This document shows, piece by piece, positions 32,633-41,264 of a stretch of DNA of 64,000 nucleotides (position 1 is the first letter of the stretch; every line of letters starts with the position of its first letter). The notes below the pieces were generated by a model. It made no database searches. It was not told the DNA's origin and saw nothing but the letters and a program-made list of their open reading frames with translations. This stretch comes from Alteromonadaceae bacterium 2753L.S.0a.02 (GTDB taxonomy: Bacteria; Pseudomonadota; Gammaproteobacteria; Pseudomonadales; Cellvibrionaceae): positions 248,001-312,000 of the forward strand of contig VISH01000001.1 in the NCBI GenBank assembly GCA_007827375.1, in the 5' to 3' direction. Made by a program: the position numbers and the translations under genes.

Positions 32633-34015
32633 TCAAAGGTTAGAGTTTTGCAAAGACCCTTCCAGATTATTATCGGAAAAATAATTTTTGCAGAGCTTTA
32701 ATTTCTTCGCATGCAGCACCATGACCGTACCAAAAATCAATTGCGCAAAGCTTCTAAACAACTCTTCCCAATAATCTGCCAGCTTAAGGACAGGGAATAA
32801 TAGCGTTTTGACAAAGAACGATTGCGCAAACGCACGATTTCTCATGGCGATGCAGGGGCCGCGACTGGGTAGCGAACGCGTGTGCTTCACCGGGCTGGCA
32901 AAATAATAATTTCGGATTACATGCCGCGTTAAGCGTCGCATCGACACCATTGCCATGCCCTGTGCGGGACAAGAGCGATTTGCGGTGACTCCAAATGGAA
33001 TAAAATTGGATTCTTTAACCGGACAGCTTTGCCACCGGTCTGGCTGAAACTTGTCAGCTTGCTCGTAGCCCTGCTTGTGATATTCCGGATAGTTAAAGCA
33101 GACAACGGTATTTTTTTCTATTTTATGTTGTTTATACTCAATATCATCGGTTACTACGCGATGGGCGATTCCAAAAAGTGGAAACACTCGTAAACTCTCA
33201 TTAATCACGTTATCGAGATACTCTTCGCCCTCGTCTTCACGTAATCGATCCTGACAGGCCGGGTGCTGGCCTATGACCAAAATCAGGTGGGTCATGGCTT
33301 CCGACATCTGCACTATCGCGGTATTAAAGAAAGTGCCCTGTAAAAAATGCGCTTTTTGTAAAGGGCTTAGGTCTTTGGGAAAATCAAACGAAATTTGGGT
33401 CGTTTCCAGCTTTTCCAACAAATAGTTCGTTAGTTTTCCACGCACATGCATATTGCGTAACTTGCAGCATTTGAGCGCATTGACCACGTCGCTGGCGTGA
33501 TTGACGATCAACGTTCTCACTTGCGGGGAGCACTCTTCCTTAAACACTAGGCGGTAAAAGAAATCCGCCCAGAGGGGCATAAAAGCATCCCGCAAACGTA
33601 AATAGGCCCACTGTTGATTGTCCTTCATTGCCAGAGCGAGTGGATCGTGCTGATAGGCATCTATCATGGTTTCGATTTCAGCTTTGGGTAAGGCCAGTAT
33701 TTTGCGTGTAATGCGAGACAGATCCTTATAGCGCTCGCTAAGCTCCAAGTGTTCGGGGTGCATTTCCGGCCCGGGGGACAACCAGTACCAAAATAAATCT
33801 GAAAGCGCGGCACCTTCACTGCGCCCGCCCATTGCCGGGTGCGCATAGAGCTTTCGAAAATCTTCCGTATCAAACTGGCCGTTGGGTAGCTGGATTGCTG
33901 CCTGACCGTTAACCCGCGTAAAAACCGCCATTCTTATTTTCACAATAAGTGCCGGCAGCCAATATGGAAGGGAGATTAAAATACCTATTGTTAACGACAT
34001 CCACACTGTATTCAT
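32633..34015 (-). CDS. Cytochrome P450 with N-terminal membrane anchor
   Basis: A 460-aa P450. A hydrophobic N-terminus (SLTIGILISLPYWLPALIV) suggests a membrane anchor, unusual in bacteria. The ExxR motif is in NVINESLRVFPLFGIAHRV near residue 270, the PERF-type motif is FQPDRW near 328, and the haem loop PFGVTANRSCPAQG near 340 holds the thiolate Cys. The I-helix acid/Thr pair is not obvious; the segment GTFFNTAIVQMSEAMTHL lacks the usual AGxxT, which may indicate unusual chemistry (such as peroxide use or dehydration). It also has an extra 60-residue C-terminal tail. It lies 33 bp after the oxidase gene in the same operon. A redox partner is not in the cluster. Confidence 0.88.
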   Translation of the reverse strand: MNTVWMSLTIGILISLPYWLPALIVKIRMAVFTRVNGQAAIQLPNGQFDTEDFRKLYAHPAMGGRSEGAALSDLFWYWLSPGPEMHPEHLELSERYKDLSRITRKILALPKAEIETMIDAYQHDPLALAMKDNQQWAYLRLRDAFMPLWADFFYRLVFKEECSPQVRTLIVNHASDVVNALKCCKLRNMHVRGKLTNYLLEKLETTQISFDFPKDLSPLQKAHFLQGTFFNTAIVQMSEAMTHLILVIGQHPACQDRLREDEGEEYLDNVINESLRVFPLFGIAHRVVTDDIEYKQHKIEKNTVVCFNYPEYHKQGYEQADKFQPDRWQSCPVKESNFIPFGVTANRSCPAQGMAMVSMRRLTRHVIRNYYFASPVKHTRSLPSRGPCIAMRNRAFAQSFFVKTLLFPVLKLADYWEELFRSFAQLIFGTVMVLHAKKLKLCKNYFSDNNLEGSLQNSNL

Positions 34016-34047
34016 AAAAGTTTGTATCGTAGAGTGTTGTTACAAAA

Positions 34048-35100
34048 TTACTGATTAATGAAGAGTAATTCCCTATTGATATCCTGCTTATTGCGGCAGC
34101 CACACAATAACAACGCCGCTTGAAGTTCGGTATCTATTGTGCTGAGCAGGTCGACGACGCCCTGCTCGCCATTTACAGCCAAAGCCCAAATAATGGGCCG
34201 CCCCAGCGCGACAGCATCAGCCCCCAATGCCAGGGCTTTTAAAATATCGCTTCCCCGGCGGAAGCCACCATCAACGATCAAGGGCACACGCCGCGCGACG
34301 CTTTCGGCAACAGCAGGCAGCACATCGATGGTGGCAGGAGCGCCATCCAATTGGCGACCGCCGTGATTGGAAAGAATAATGGTCCGCGCGCCGCTTTGAA
34401 TGGCGTAATCGACATCTCCGGGATGCATCAAGCCCTTGACCGCCACAGGTAGCGAAGATTGTTCACAAAGCCAATTCACACCTTCCCAGGTGAGCGAAGC
34501 GTCGAATTCAATATTCCTAAGATTGCCTTTTCCGTCTTCCATGTTCGGGCAGTTCAAACCCGCAGGCAGTTCGTTAAACCCATTGTGCAAATCGCGATAG
34601 CGTTTTCCAAAAACCGGGGAATCAATGGTTACTACAATCCCTTTAAACCCCGCAGTGGTGATTCGGTCTAGCAAATAACGATTAAATTCCGCGTCTGGCT
34701 GTAGATAAAGCTGAAACCACAGATTGACATCTGAATTTATTTTTCTCGCCGCGGCTGCGATTTCCTCCATAGGCGTGGTCGAGGCCATGCTCACAATCAT
34801 CAAACCGTTGTTTGCAGCTACGGCACGGGCCGTTGCTGTTTCACCGTCGGCGTGCGCCAAGCGATGAAATGCAGTGGGCGCAACAATCACGGGGCCAGAC
34901 ATTTGGCAACCGAGAATATCGGTTTGCAAAGTATCGCTGTATTTTCCCCGCAGCATTCTCGGCCATAATTTTATTTTCTCGATGGCTTCGATATTCGCCC
35001 GCGCCGTGCTTTCCGATTCAGCACCACCGGCAAAATAGTCGTAGTGCACTTGGGAAAGAATCGATTTTGCTTGCTGTTCCAGTGACTCAATGCAAATCAT
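34048..35100 (-). CDS. FMN-dependent alpha-hydroxy-acid oxidase/dehydrogenase
   Basis: A 350-aa TIM-barrel flavoprotein. HYDYFAGGAESE at residue 19 carries the substrate Tyr, VAPTAFHRLAHADGE near 75 the FMN loop, WFQLYLQPD near 125 the second Tyr, and TIDSPVFGKRYRDLHNGF near 160 follows the barrel. The signature KGLMHPGDVDYAIQSGA leads to ILSNHGGRQLDGAP near 245, with the catalytic His. Members oxidise L-lactate, glycolate, mandelate or longer 2-hydroxy acids to 2-oxo acids. It starts 6 bp after the monooxygenase stop, so the two are translationally coupled. In this cluster it probably makes a 2-oxo acid intermediate or processes a hydroxy acid made by the P450; that order is inferred. Confidence 0.9.
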   Translation of the reverse strand: MICIESLEQQAKSILSQVHYDYFAGGAESESTARANIEAIEKIKLWPRMLRGKYSDTLQTDILGCQMSGPVIVAPTAFHRLAHADGETATARAVAANNGLMIVSMASTTPMEEIAAAARKINSDVNLWFQLYLQPDAEFNRYLLDRITTAGFKGIVVTIDSPVFGKRYRDLHNGFNELPAGLNCPNMEDGKGNLRNIEFDASLTWEGVNWLCEQSSLPVAVKGLMHPGDVDYAIQSGARTIILSNHGGRQLDGAPATIDVLPAVAESVARRVPLIVDGGFRRGSDILKALALGADAVALGRPIIWALAVNGEQGVVDLLSTIDTELQAALLLCGCRNKQDINRELLFINQ

Positions 35101-35106
35101 AGCTAT

Positions 35107-36705
35107 TTACACGCTCATCGCCTGCCCAGACGGTTCAGTTTCTTTCGTGTCGTCTTTCAGTTCGTTCAACACTAAACACGTGTGTATAAATCGCTGCAAA
35201 GGCAGGAGATGCGATTCGCGACCATCCCACTTGTTTTCCAGATTTTCTGCCATATGATGTTCAGAAACAAACATACCACGACGATAAAAACGTACCACTG
35301 GGTGGAGATACTGGGCATTAAACGCGTTTTCATGGTCGTTTTGTTTGACTCGCTCCACTTCAATATTAAACGGGTCCACCTTGTCGTGGTCTGGGCCGTA
35401 TTCCAGGGTGATATTAAAATAGTCGGATTGATTGTTACCGAAAAATTCGTGGCAGTAGTCCACGGGCAGCTCTTCTATGAACAAACCCTGTTTATCGGAA
35501 ACAACTATGCAGTCGCACATAAACTCGAACAATTGCCATAAGGCCGATGTTTCGTTTACCCGAGCCACAATTTTTTCCGCAATACCCTCAGAGCTCAGCG
35601 CTAATCCGCTCGCGGGAAGGTCTATATTCTGATAGCGATTGACCAGCAAATTAAACAGGGAACGAACCGCGTAGCGAAATCCATGAACGAAGCCAGAGGT
35701 GGACTTTTTAAAATCCCGCTGCTGCATAATTGTTCCGGCAAAGAAAAGGTCTGGCACATTAACCGACTCCCAAGCACTCGTCATTTCGGGGAAACGATCG
35801 TTAATTGCAAGCTGGGGACGACAGGCCTCCGCAAAAATATCCGCGTCGAACCTGAAACCGGTACACACAATCACCCGATCATACACCAGGCGCTTTTGCA
35901 CTTCGTTGGAGCGGGAAAAGCTGAAGTCCACCACATACTCATCCCCTACTTTTTCAATATTTAAAACATTACCGTCGAGAATGGCGTTCTGAGATTTGAG
36001 TTGATAGGTATCCAGCAAATTGTTATTTACGGCGCGCAGGTGCCCAACATAGTGCGTTTGCCAGGCGAGCTTGATGGAACTCCTTCCCGCTACGTGAACG
36101 AAAGCTGTGGTTTCGATTAGGTTGTCTGCGGTTTCGAAGGCCGAATTACCCTTACCCAGCACCAATACTCTTTGGTTGACGAAGTTAGTGGGGTTTACGT
36201 CGGTTTCGGAATACTTCTCGCACAATTCTATGCCGGGAATATCAGGAATATTTTCTTTAGATACCCCGGTTGCGATCACAACACAACGGGCCGTAAGCAT
36301 GTCGCCCTTATCTGTGGAAACCTGAAAATATGCGTTTCTATCAATCTTGCTTACCCGTGTGTTGAAGCTTATGTTCAAGCTTTGTTTGGCGGAAAAATTC
36401 TCAAGATATTCCACATAGGTATCCGCAGAGGGGAAATATTTATCTGAAAAACGGGTAAACAACAATTCTGGGTCATCCGCCAGAAGTGAGTTCCAATCCA
36501 CACGTAGGTTTCGCTCGGGGTTGCTATCCCCTGTGTACTTCTTGTTAATCGATATAAGCTTTCGATGTCGGGGATATGTTTTAAAAAAGGAACCTACGCC
36601 ACTTCCAGATTCCAGAATTTGATAACTGACTCCGGTTTTCGCGAGCAAACTTCCCAATTGAAGCCCAGCGGGCCCAGCACCAACAATGATGTAATCCAAT
36701 ACCAC
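35107..36705 (-). CDS. FAD-dependent flavin monooxygenase-like protein (FMO/FOXRED2-like)
   Basis: A 532-aa flavoprotein. The FAD-binding DYIIVGAGPAGLQLGSLLA is at residue 4, and the NADPH-binding VLVLGKGNSAFETADNL near 170 gives the second Rossmann fold. The GxGNSAxE form and VVIATGVSKENIPDIPG are typical of N-hydroxylating and FMO enzymes. The last 150 residues (RVNETSALWQLF on) are a specific extension I do not recognise. A GTG start at 36703-36705 has an ideal AGGAGG. It is first in the four-gene operon and so sets its expression. It may N- or S-oxygenate the starting amino acid or amine, or hydroxylate carbon as a Baeyer-Villiger enzyme. Confidence 0.88.
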   Translation of the reverse strand: MVLDYIIVGAGPAGLQLGSLLAKTGVSYQILESGSGVGSFFKTYPRHRKLISINKKYTGDSNPERNLRVDWNSLLADDPELLFTRFSDKYFPSADTYVEYLENFSAKQSLNISFNTRVSKIDRNAYFQVSTDKGDMLTARCVVIATGVSKENIPDIPGIELCEKYSETDVNPTNFVNQRVLVLGKGNSAFETADNLIETTAFVHVAGRSSIKLAWQTHYVGHLRAVNNNLLDTYQLKSQNAILDGNVLNIEKVGDEYVVDFSFSRSNEVQKRLVYDRVIVCTGFRFDADIFAEACRPQLAINDRFPEMTSAWESVNVPDLFFAGTIMQQRDFKKSTSGFVHGFRYAVRSLFNLLVNRYQNIDLPASGLALSSEGIAEKIVARVNETSALWQLFEFMCDCIVVSDKQGLFIEELPVDYCHEFFGNNQSDYFNITLEYGPDHDKVDPFNIEVERVKQNDHENAFNAQYLHPVVRFYRRGMFVSEHHMAENLENKWDGRESHLLPLQRFIHTCLVLNELKDDTKETEPSGQAMSV

Positions 36706-37781
36706 GCGGACCTCCTCTTATTTTTTCGAATAAAAAAGAAACCGAGCATAGGAAAAATAAAGCACCCAGTCGCCCTCAAGCTGACGCAGCCTAACGGATA
36801 TTGCTTAACTATTTAACCATTAAATTATCACATTTTTGTAAATTTTAAGGCAAAGGAAGTATTAAACGCCGACATACAAATATGGGTGAAAACAAGCTTG
36901 ATATTTTTGAGCACCAATTCATATTTTTAGAAATTATGACCTACTAATTTATCTGTTAATTAAAGCAAAGCACCTTAATCCCGCGAGGAAGTACTGACAC
37001 AGCAATATAAGACCTAGCTCGAGCGATGATTTTGAACTGGAAAATTGCATTGGCAATTAGGGATTTTTATTTATTTGATCGAGATATTTTGTGGTACGTC
37101 ACGCGGGGCGTGCCTCTCCGGGCTTCTTGTAAAAAGGTACACCAAAATCCCAACGGAATTAACCAGCAATGTGAGCCTTCTTTATACTTTGGTATAAGTT
37201 ACCAATAGTTGGCACATTTAAAAATGATAAATGCTTTAAGTATTGCTAGACCGCTTCACCAAAAGTCGTCGCAACCTGAAGTATCAATCCGCACTCGGCG
37301 GGCATAGCATTACCCGGGCGCAGGGTTTTAGTGTGGCTGAAATTGTTGCAAGCAGGGGCAAAGTGTAATTGTTACAGAATTATGAATAGTGCAAGTTTGG
37401 GGCATTTTAGCCCTACCCAAATCATCACCATTTAACGAATCGGAACAAGGTAGTCGCCAGATCACGTGGTGGTTCCGTGATAGAGGCGATTCTGCTCATT
37501 GGATATATCCCCCGGACAGCCCATCCGCCAGTTTTATCTTTCCTCCGTGTTTTGGCGTTTTGCACCCCTATCCCACATGATAATGGCTTGCCTTAAAGAC
37601 CGACACGCAGCACAACCAAAGCATGAACATTGCTGCCTAAGCTGTTGTAATCTATGGAATTAGCAGTATGGAGATAGCTTATAAGGGCAGAGATATCTGC
37701 CTTGAGTAGTTCTTTTGAGGAATATGTGTCTGTATGATGCGGATTCAAATTTTATGAGCTTAAAAACGGTAGAGAAACATA
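36706..37781. other. AT-rich intergenic region upstream of the oxidative operon
   Basis: About 1.1 kb. It should contain the minus-strand promoter of the four-gene operon, but no clear -35/-10 pair is convincing. 37247-37367 reads on + as RFTKSRRNLKYQSALGGH and resembles a transposase or phage-integrase shred, too short to call. A GCCTAAC box at about 36788 has no partner. No full gene is supported. Confidence 0.4.
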
Positions 37782-38123
37782 ATGAAGAATATTAAATACT
37801 TATTTTTTTCCTTTATAGCATTTAGCCCAGTTGCGCTTTCTGCAACGCCTTATGGCAAAATTGTTGGAATAGAAGCGAGAGAATGGGGCCTTCATATTCA
37901 GACGGACTTCGGATGGAATGATCTTGGTTGTTCGGTAAATGTTGGAGACACATATATGTATGATTTCCGTTACGACTACACTCGAAACAGCACAGATTCA
38001 AAAACTGAAGTGGCAATGCTTCTAGCTGCATTCACAGCCCAACAAAGTGTGTCTTTTCATATTTACGAATGCACTCCCGACAATAAGCGGCCGATAATTG
38101 GGTATATTCGAATAAAACAATAA
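37782..38123 (+). CDS. Small secreted protein, second of three related copies
   Basis: A 113-aa protein with a signal peptide (MKNIKYLFFSFIAFSPVALS). The mature domain GKIVGIEAREWGLHIQ leads to a Cys (NDLGCSVN), then DSKTEVAMLLAAFTAQQSVS and a Cys near the end (YECTPDNK), closing IIGYIRIKQ. This order mirrors the proteins at 24005 and 38251. Function unknown. It starts an accessory run of small genes. AT-rich codon use points to acquisition. Confidence 0.65.
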   Translation: MKNIKYLFFSFIAFSPVALSATPYGKIVGIEAREWGLHIQTDFGWNDLGCSVNVGDTYMYDFRYDYTRNSTDSKTEVAMLLAAFTAQQSVSFHIYECTPDNKRPIIGYIRIKQ

Positions 38124-38250
38124 ATCATACAAGGTGCTCAAACGTTGGCCCTATATACTGTACTTGGAACTCCGCTGAAATGCAGCTCCGGTCGTATAAC
38201 ACAACACAATAAGTTAGCACGTTATTTTATGAACAATGGATTTAAACCTG

Positions 38251-38592
38251 ATGAAAATTAAAACTTCGATTACAATTATGCTCTTTGCTATTTATTCCTT
38301 TCCGTTATCAGCTTTCGCAACTTGGTACAATACAACAATTGTCGAAGTCTCTATTCGCTCTCACAGTTCTGAAAAATATTATATTAGAACAAAGGCCAAT
38401 CCAAATCCTGCCAACTGTGCATCTACCTGGGCTGGAGCGAGTTGGTATGGAAGCGGCTCTAGCTATGATCAAGCTTTATCTGTTGCCTTAACTGCCCTTG
38501 CGGCTAATAGACCCGTACGAATACAAATAGATGATGAAAACTGTGATTCAGGGGGTTTTCCCTTTATGAATTGGATACAAATCCGAGAATAG
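38251..38592 (+). CDS. Small secreted protein, third of three related copies
   Basis: A 113-aa protein starting at the second ATG, which gives a compact signal peptide (MKIKTSITIMLFAIYSFPLS, cleaved near AFAT); an ATG five codons earlier is the alternative. The domain reads NTTIVEVSIRSHSSEKYYIR, a Cys at NCASTWAG, SYDQALSVALTALAANRPVR, then a Cys at NCDSGGF and WIQIRE at the end. It keeps the beta-strand / Cys / helix / strand / Cys order of the 24005 and 37782 proteins. Adjacent to the 37782 copy, it looks like a tandem duplication or two similar cassettes. Confidence 0.65.
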   Translation: MKIKTSITIMLFAIYSFPLSAFATWYNTTIVEVSIRSHSSEKYYIRTKANPNPANCASTWAGASWYGSGSSYDQALSVALTALAANRPVRIQIDDENCDSGGFPFMNWIQIRE

Positions 38593-38669
38593 TAATTTTT
38601 TTACATCGGGCAATGAGTATTTATTTCATAACCAAGCGCTCCAGCTAAAACGTGACTGAGCGAAACATT

Positions 38670-38855
38670 ATGGAAAAGGAATATATGTACGCGTATTGGC
38701 GGCGAGGATTAGCGTATGAAGCGCTCGGCAATTTCGAAGCAGCAGAAAGTGATTATCGCACGGGCTACTAGGTCGGCTTAAAGGAACACGGAGAGAAGTT
38801 CTTTGAGTATATGGAGAAAAATCCCAGCGTTAAAGAAAAGTTCATGAAAAACTAA
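38670..38855 (+). pseudogene. Interrupted TPR-repeat fragment
   Basis: ATG at 38670 opens a frame containing YWRRGLAYEALGNFEAAESD, one good TPR unit. A TAG at 38769 stops it after 33 codons, and the same frame continues 27 codons with EKFFEYMEKNPSVKEKF to TAA at 38853. It is either a single nonsense mutation in a short protein or the tail of a decayed TPR protein. Both parts are very short. Confidence 0.45.
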
Positions 38856-38895
38856 TTTACTCAATCAAGATAGCCATACAGGGAATCACACTATC

Positions 38896-39423
38896 ATGAA
38901 AATTAGAGAAGCTTTCCCGGATGATGCGCAAGCGATTTCGAATATCCATACAGAAAGCTGGCGAGAAACTTACCAAAATGCGCTATCTTTCGAGTATTTG
39001 TCAGATATCGTTCCATTCGAACGACAAAAAGTATGGATAGACAGACTGCAAAATCCAAAAATGAATCAACACGTTCTTGTAGCTGAAATTGATGAACGAA
39101 TTGTAGGTTTCGTGTGCATTTATTCTGACGAAAACCCTAAATGGGGTTCTTATCTTGATAATCTGCATGTTATAAAAGCGCATCAATCGAAAGGTATTGG
39201 CAAGACACTGTTAACCCAAGCCATGAAGTGGAGTGCCATCCAAATTCCGGATAAAGGAATGTGTCTTCTGGTAAATCAGGATAACACCAATGCACAGCGT
39301 TTCTATAAATCATTTGGAGCAAAAAACGCTGAAGAAGGCGTGTGGAACGCACCAGATGGCAGCGCAGTTCCAACTTATTGGTTTGTTTGGGACAGCACTG
39401 ATTTGCAAGCACAATATGGCTGA
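38896..39423 (+). CDS. GNAT family N-acetyltransferase
   Basis: A 175-aa protein with the GNAT fold. The N-terminus MKIREAFPDDAQAISNIHTE is strand 1 and helix 1; VLVAEIDERIVGFVCIYSDE is strand 2-4. LDNLHVIKAHQSKGIGKTLL near residue 92 is motif A with the acetyl-CoA pyrophosphate loop (Q-S-K-G-I-G). LLVNQDNTNAQRFYKSFGAK near 130 is motif B. The substrate is unknown; it could acetylate an antibiotic, peptide or amine. It is a single gene within the accessory region. Confidence 0.9.
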   Translation: MKIREAFPDDAQAISNIHTESWRETYQNALSFEYLSDIVPFERQKVWIDRLQNPKMNQHVLVAEIDERIVGFVCIYSDENPKWGSYLDNLHVIKAHQSKGIGKTLLTQAMKWSAIQIPDKGMCLLVNQDNTNAQRFYKSFGAKNAEEGVWNAPDGSAVPTYWFVWDSTDLQAQYG

Positions 39424-39478
39424 CAATCAGAGCCAGGTTTAGCCAACCTGCGTTCAGCAGCGTTGTGCCTCCAGTACG

Positions 39479-39496
39479 GCCCCTGTGTGGGGCTTT
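39479..39496 (+). terminator. Short hairpin after the GNAT gene
   Basis: GCCCC (39479-39483) and GGGGC (39489-39493) flank a 5-nt loop and are followed by TTT. It is a weak terminator just before the zinc-ribbon gene. Confidence 0.4.
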
Positions 39497-39515
39497 ATAA
39501 GCAAAGGAGTGACGT

Positions 39516-39806
39516 ATTAAAACCTGCCCTTACTGCACGAAAAGACTGCCATTCTTTAACACTATTCGGCAGCGGCTCACTTTTTCGGAATCAAAGCCGC
39601 TCATTTGTGGAAATTGTAGTTCGATTATCTCCGTACAAGGCGGGGCCAGTATGTGGACATCACTAGCAATAGGCTCTACCGCTGGATATTTACTGGGTAA
39701 ACTTCTTGGAGGCTTTTCTATTAAAGTATTACTTATTTCAGTGTTTGTTGGTTTAGTTATATTTATAATCAGTTCATACTTTACGGCACCTGTGAGGGAT
39801 GCGTAG
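39516..39806 (+). CDS. Zinc-ribbon membrane protein, apparently starting at AUU
   Basis: A 96-aa frame runs without a stop from ATT at 39516. GGAG lies six bases before that ATT, and the product then reads (M/I)KTCPYCTKRLPF with a later LICGNCSSI, two CxxC knuckles of a zinc ribbon. Two hydrophobic helices follow (SLAIGSTAGYLLGKLLGG and VLLISVFVGLVIFIISSYF). The only ATG in frame, at 39651, would remove the whole zinc ribbon. A MKTCPYC start is typical of such proteins, so either AUU is the true start (as in infC) or a point mutation changed ATG. Function unknown. Confidence 0.6.
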   Translation: MKTCPYCTKRLPFFNTIRQRLTFSESKPLICGNCSSIISVQGGASMWTSLAIGSTAGYLLGKLLGGFSIKVLLISVFVGLVIFIISSYFTAPVRDA

Positions 39807-39951
39807 CATAAGGGCGGATACCGTTTTTAACCCCGGCGTTAAGCACAGAGTGGAGTTGGTCGATAAGCAACAATCAGAGCTTGTCGGTGAGCAACACAAC
39901 TCGGAAGATAGCGCTAATCCAGAAAACGAAAAACACTCAAAACACAAGTAG
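39799..39951 (+). CDS. Small hydrophilic ORF overlapping the zinc-ribbon gene
   Basis: Fifty codons from an ATG that overlaps the previous stop by eight bases. The product is highly charged and soluble (TVFNPGVKHRVELVDKQQSE and a Lys/His-rich end NEKHSKHK). Overlap suggests translational coupling to the zinc-ribbon protein. No motif is recognised, and it may be a chance ORF. Confidence 0.35.
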   Translation: MRSIRADTVFNPGVKHRVELVDKQQSELVGEQHNSEDSANPENEKHSKHK

Positions 39952-40022
39952 CGCCCAGAATCACACTGCTACAGACCTTTTGCGAAACAGGTAGCAGCAA
40001 TTCAATTTAGAGGTTTAAATTC

Positions 40023-40379
40023 ATGGAATCTACACATTACGAAGGTAGTTGTCAGTGTGGTGCGGTTAAATTTGAAGTTGACATTAATTTAGATAATACG
40101 ATGACATGTAACTGCTCAAGATGCCAACGGATGGGATTTGTCCTCGCATTTACTTCAAAGGATAAATTCCAGTTAAAATCCGGTGAAAATGAGCTAACGG
40201 AGTATCTCTTTAACAACAAAGCTATCCGCCATCTTTTCTGTAAAATCTGTGGCGTTGAGAGTTTCGCTTATGGAAAAATGCCTGATGGGTCTCCGACGGT
40301 AGCAATAAACGTCAACTGTCTATCCGGAGTAAACCCCAGAAAATTAAATAGCAAGCATGTCGACGGTAAGAGTTTTTAG
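40023..40379 (+). CDS. GFA (glutathione-dependent formaldehyde-activating/CENP-V) family protein
   Basis: A 118-aa zinc protein. Cys ligands are in GSCQCGAVKF near residue 10, CNCSRCQRMGF near 30 and FCKICGVESF near 74, the three-cluster pattern of the GFA fold. Gfa-type proteins were proposed to speed the reaction of formaldehyde with glutathione; many members have other or unknown roles. The ATG at 40023 follows AGAGGT. A truncated attC-like box GCCTAAC lies 13 bp after the stop. A second GFA protein is encoded at 40869, only about 30% alike by eye. Confidence 0.88.
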   Translation: MESTHYEGSCQCGAVKFEVDINLDNTMTCNCSRCQRMGFVLAFTSKDKFQLKSGENELTEYLFNNKAIRHLFCKICGVESFAYGKMPDGSPTVAINVNCLSGVNPRKLNSKHVDGKSF

Positions 40380-40424
40380 ATTTCAAATATTGCCTAACAA
40401 TGTTTTCCTGTTGAAATTTAAATC

Positions 40425-40709
40425 ATGAGGAAGAATTCGAATGGCATAAAAGCGAAGTGGGTGCTGGTAGGGTATATTGTAATCAGTCTTATTCCTCCAG
40501 GCTTAACCTTTTATGGCGTGTACTATCTAGGGAAATCTGAGTACGGATTATCCTTACACGTATACAGTTTGATACTTAGCGCGCCACTCGGCTGGCTCTC
40601 TCACAACTATCAACCTGGGTCCGTAGCTGCCATTTGTTTATCTTCCGTTCTTGGTATTCTTCAATGGACAACGGTGTATGCTATTTACTCTTTTAAGGCT
40701 AATAAGTAA
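40425..40709 (+). CDS. Small membrane protein of unknown function
   Basis: A 94-aa protein with three hydrophobic stretches: WVLVGYIVISLIPPGLTFYG, VYSLILSAPLGWLS and VAAICLSSVLGILQWTTVY. It has a basic N-terminus (MRKNSNGIKAKW) and C-terminus (FKANK). ATG at 40425, with no strong Shine-Dalgarno sequence. It lies between the two GFA genes and has an AT-rich codon pattern like its neighbours. No family is recognised. Confidence 0.55.
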   Translation: MRKNSNGIKAKWVLVGYIVISLIPPGLTFYGVYYLGKSEYGLSLHVYSLILSAPLGWLSHNYQPGSVAAICLSSVLGILQWTTVYAIYSFKANK

Positions 40710-40868
40710 GTGAAATAAATATTCACAACATATCCTTTTTTATTGCGTTTTTAATATTTTTAACGCTAGGTAAGATTTTAATAATCACACTCCCCCCGAC
40801 CATTGCTGGAGGAAATAGATTTCGGTACACGTCTGTTTTCAAATATCAAACCTTACAAGGAGTAATTT

Positions 40869-41264
40869 ATGAACGATAAAATAACTGGCCGTTGTGCATG
40901 TGGAGGCGTTACATATTCCACTGTCGCTGAACCTCAATTCACACTTATTTGTCACTGCAGACAATGCCAACGTATTTCAGGCTCTGGACATGCAGCCCAA
41001 TTTGCTGTTCCCGTAGATCAAACTGAAGTAGAAGGAAAGGTTACGTTCTACGATCAAATTGCAGAAAGTGGAAATACCGTAAGCAGCGGCTTCTGCCCTG
41101 TTTGCGGCAGCCCTATGTTTAAAAAAACCTCTAGAATGCCAGAAATATATTTCTTTCACGCGGCAACAATGGATGACCCCTCAGCTTTCAAACCTCAGAT
41201 GGTGGTCTATGAAGTTGCTAAGCAGCCATGGGATCATGTTGACCCTGCGATCCCGCGGAAATAG
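40869..41264 (+). CDS. GFA family protein, second copy
   Basis: A 131-aa zinc protein. Cys ligands are in GRCACGGVTYS near residue 8, ICHCRQCQRISGSGHAAQFA near 30 and SGFCPVCGSPMFKKTSRMPE near 75, followed by FHAATMDDPSAFKPQMVVYE, the usual C-terminal signature of this family. The ATG at 40869 follows AAGGAG. It is a better match to typical GFA proteins than the 40023 copy. A role in handling formaldehyde or other thiol adducts is possible but unproven. Confidence 0.9.
   Translation: MNDKITGRCACGGVTYSTVAEPQFTLICHCRQCQRISGSGHAAQFAVPVDQTEVEGKVTFYDQIAESGNTVSSGFCPVCGSPMFKKTSRMPEIYFFHAATMDDPSAFKPQMVVYEVAKQPWDHVDPAIPRK

Noticed and set aside
37026..37208. A 60-codon plus-strand frame upstream of the secreted protein pair
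   Set aside because: No ribosome site and no recognisable feature.
37247..37367. Possible transposase remnant
   Set aside because: About 39 codons of weak similarity, too short to assign.
39839..39845. GTTAAGC matching an attC R'' box
   Set aside because: It lies inside the 50-codon ORF at 39799 and has no R' partner.
40392..40398. GCCTAAC after the first GFA gene as an attC
   Set aside because: Only a half site; no R'' box or stem follows before the next gene.
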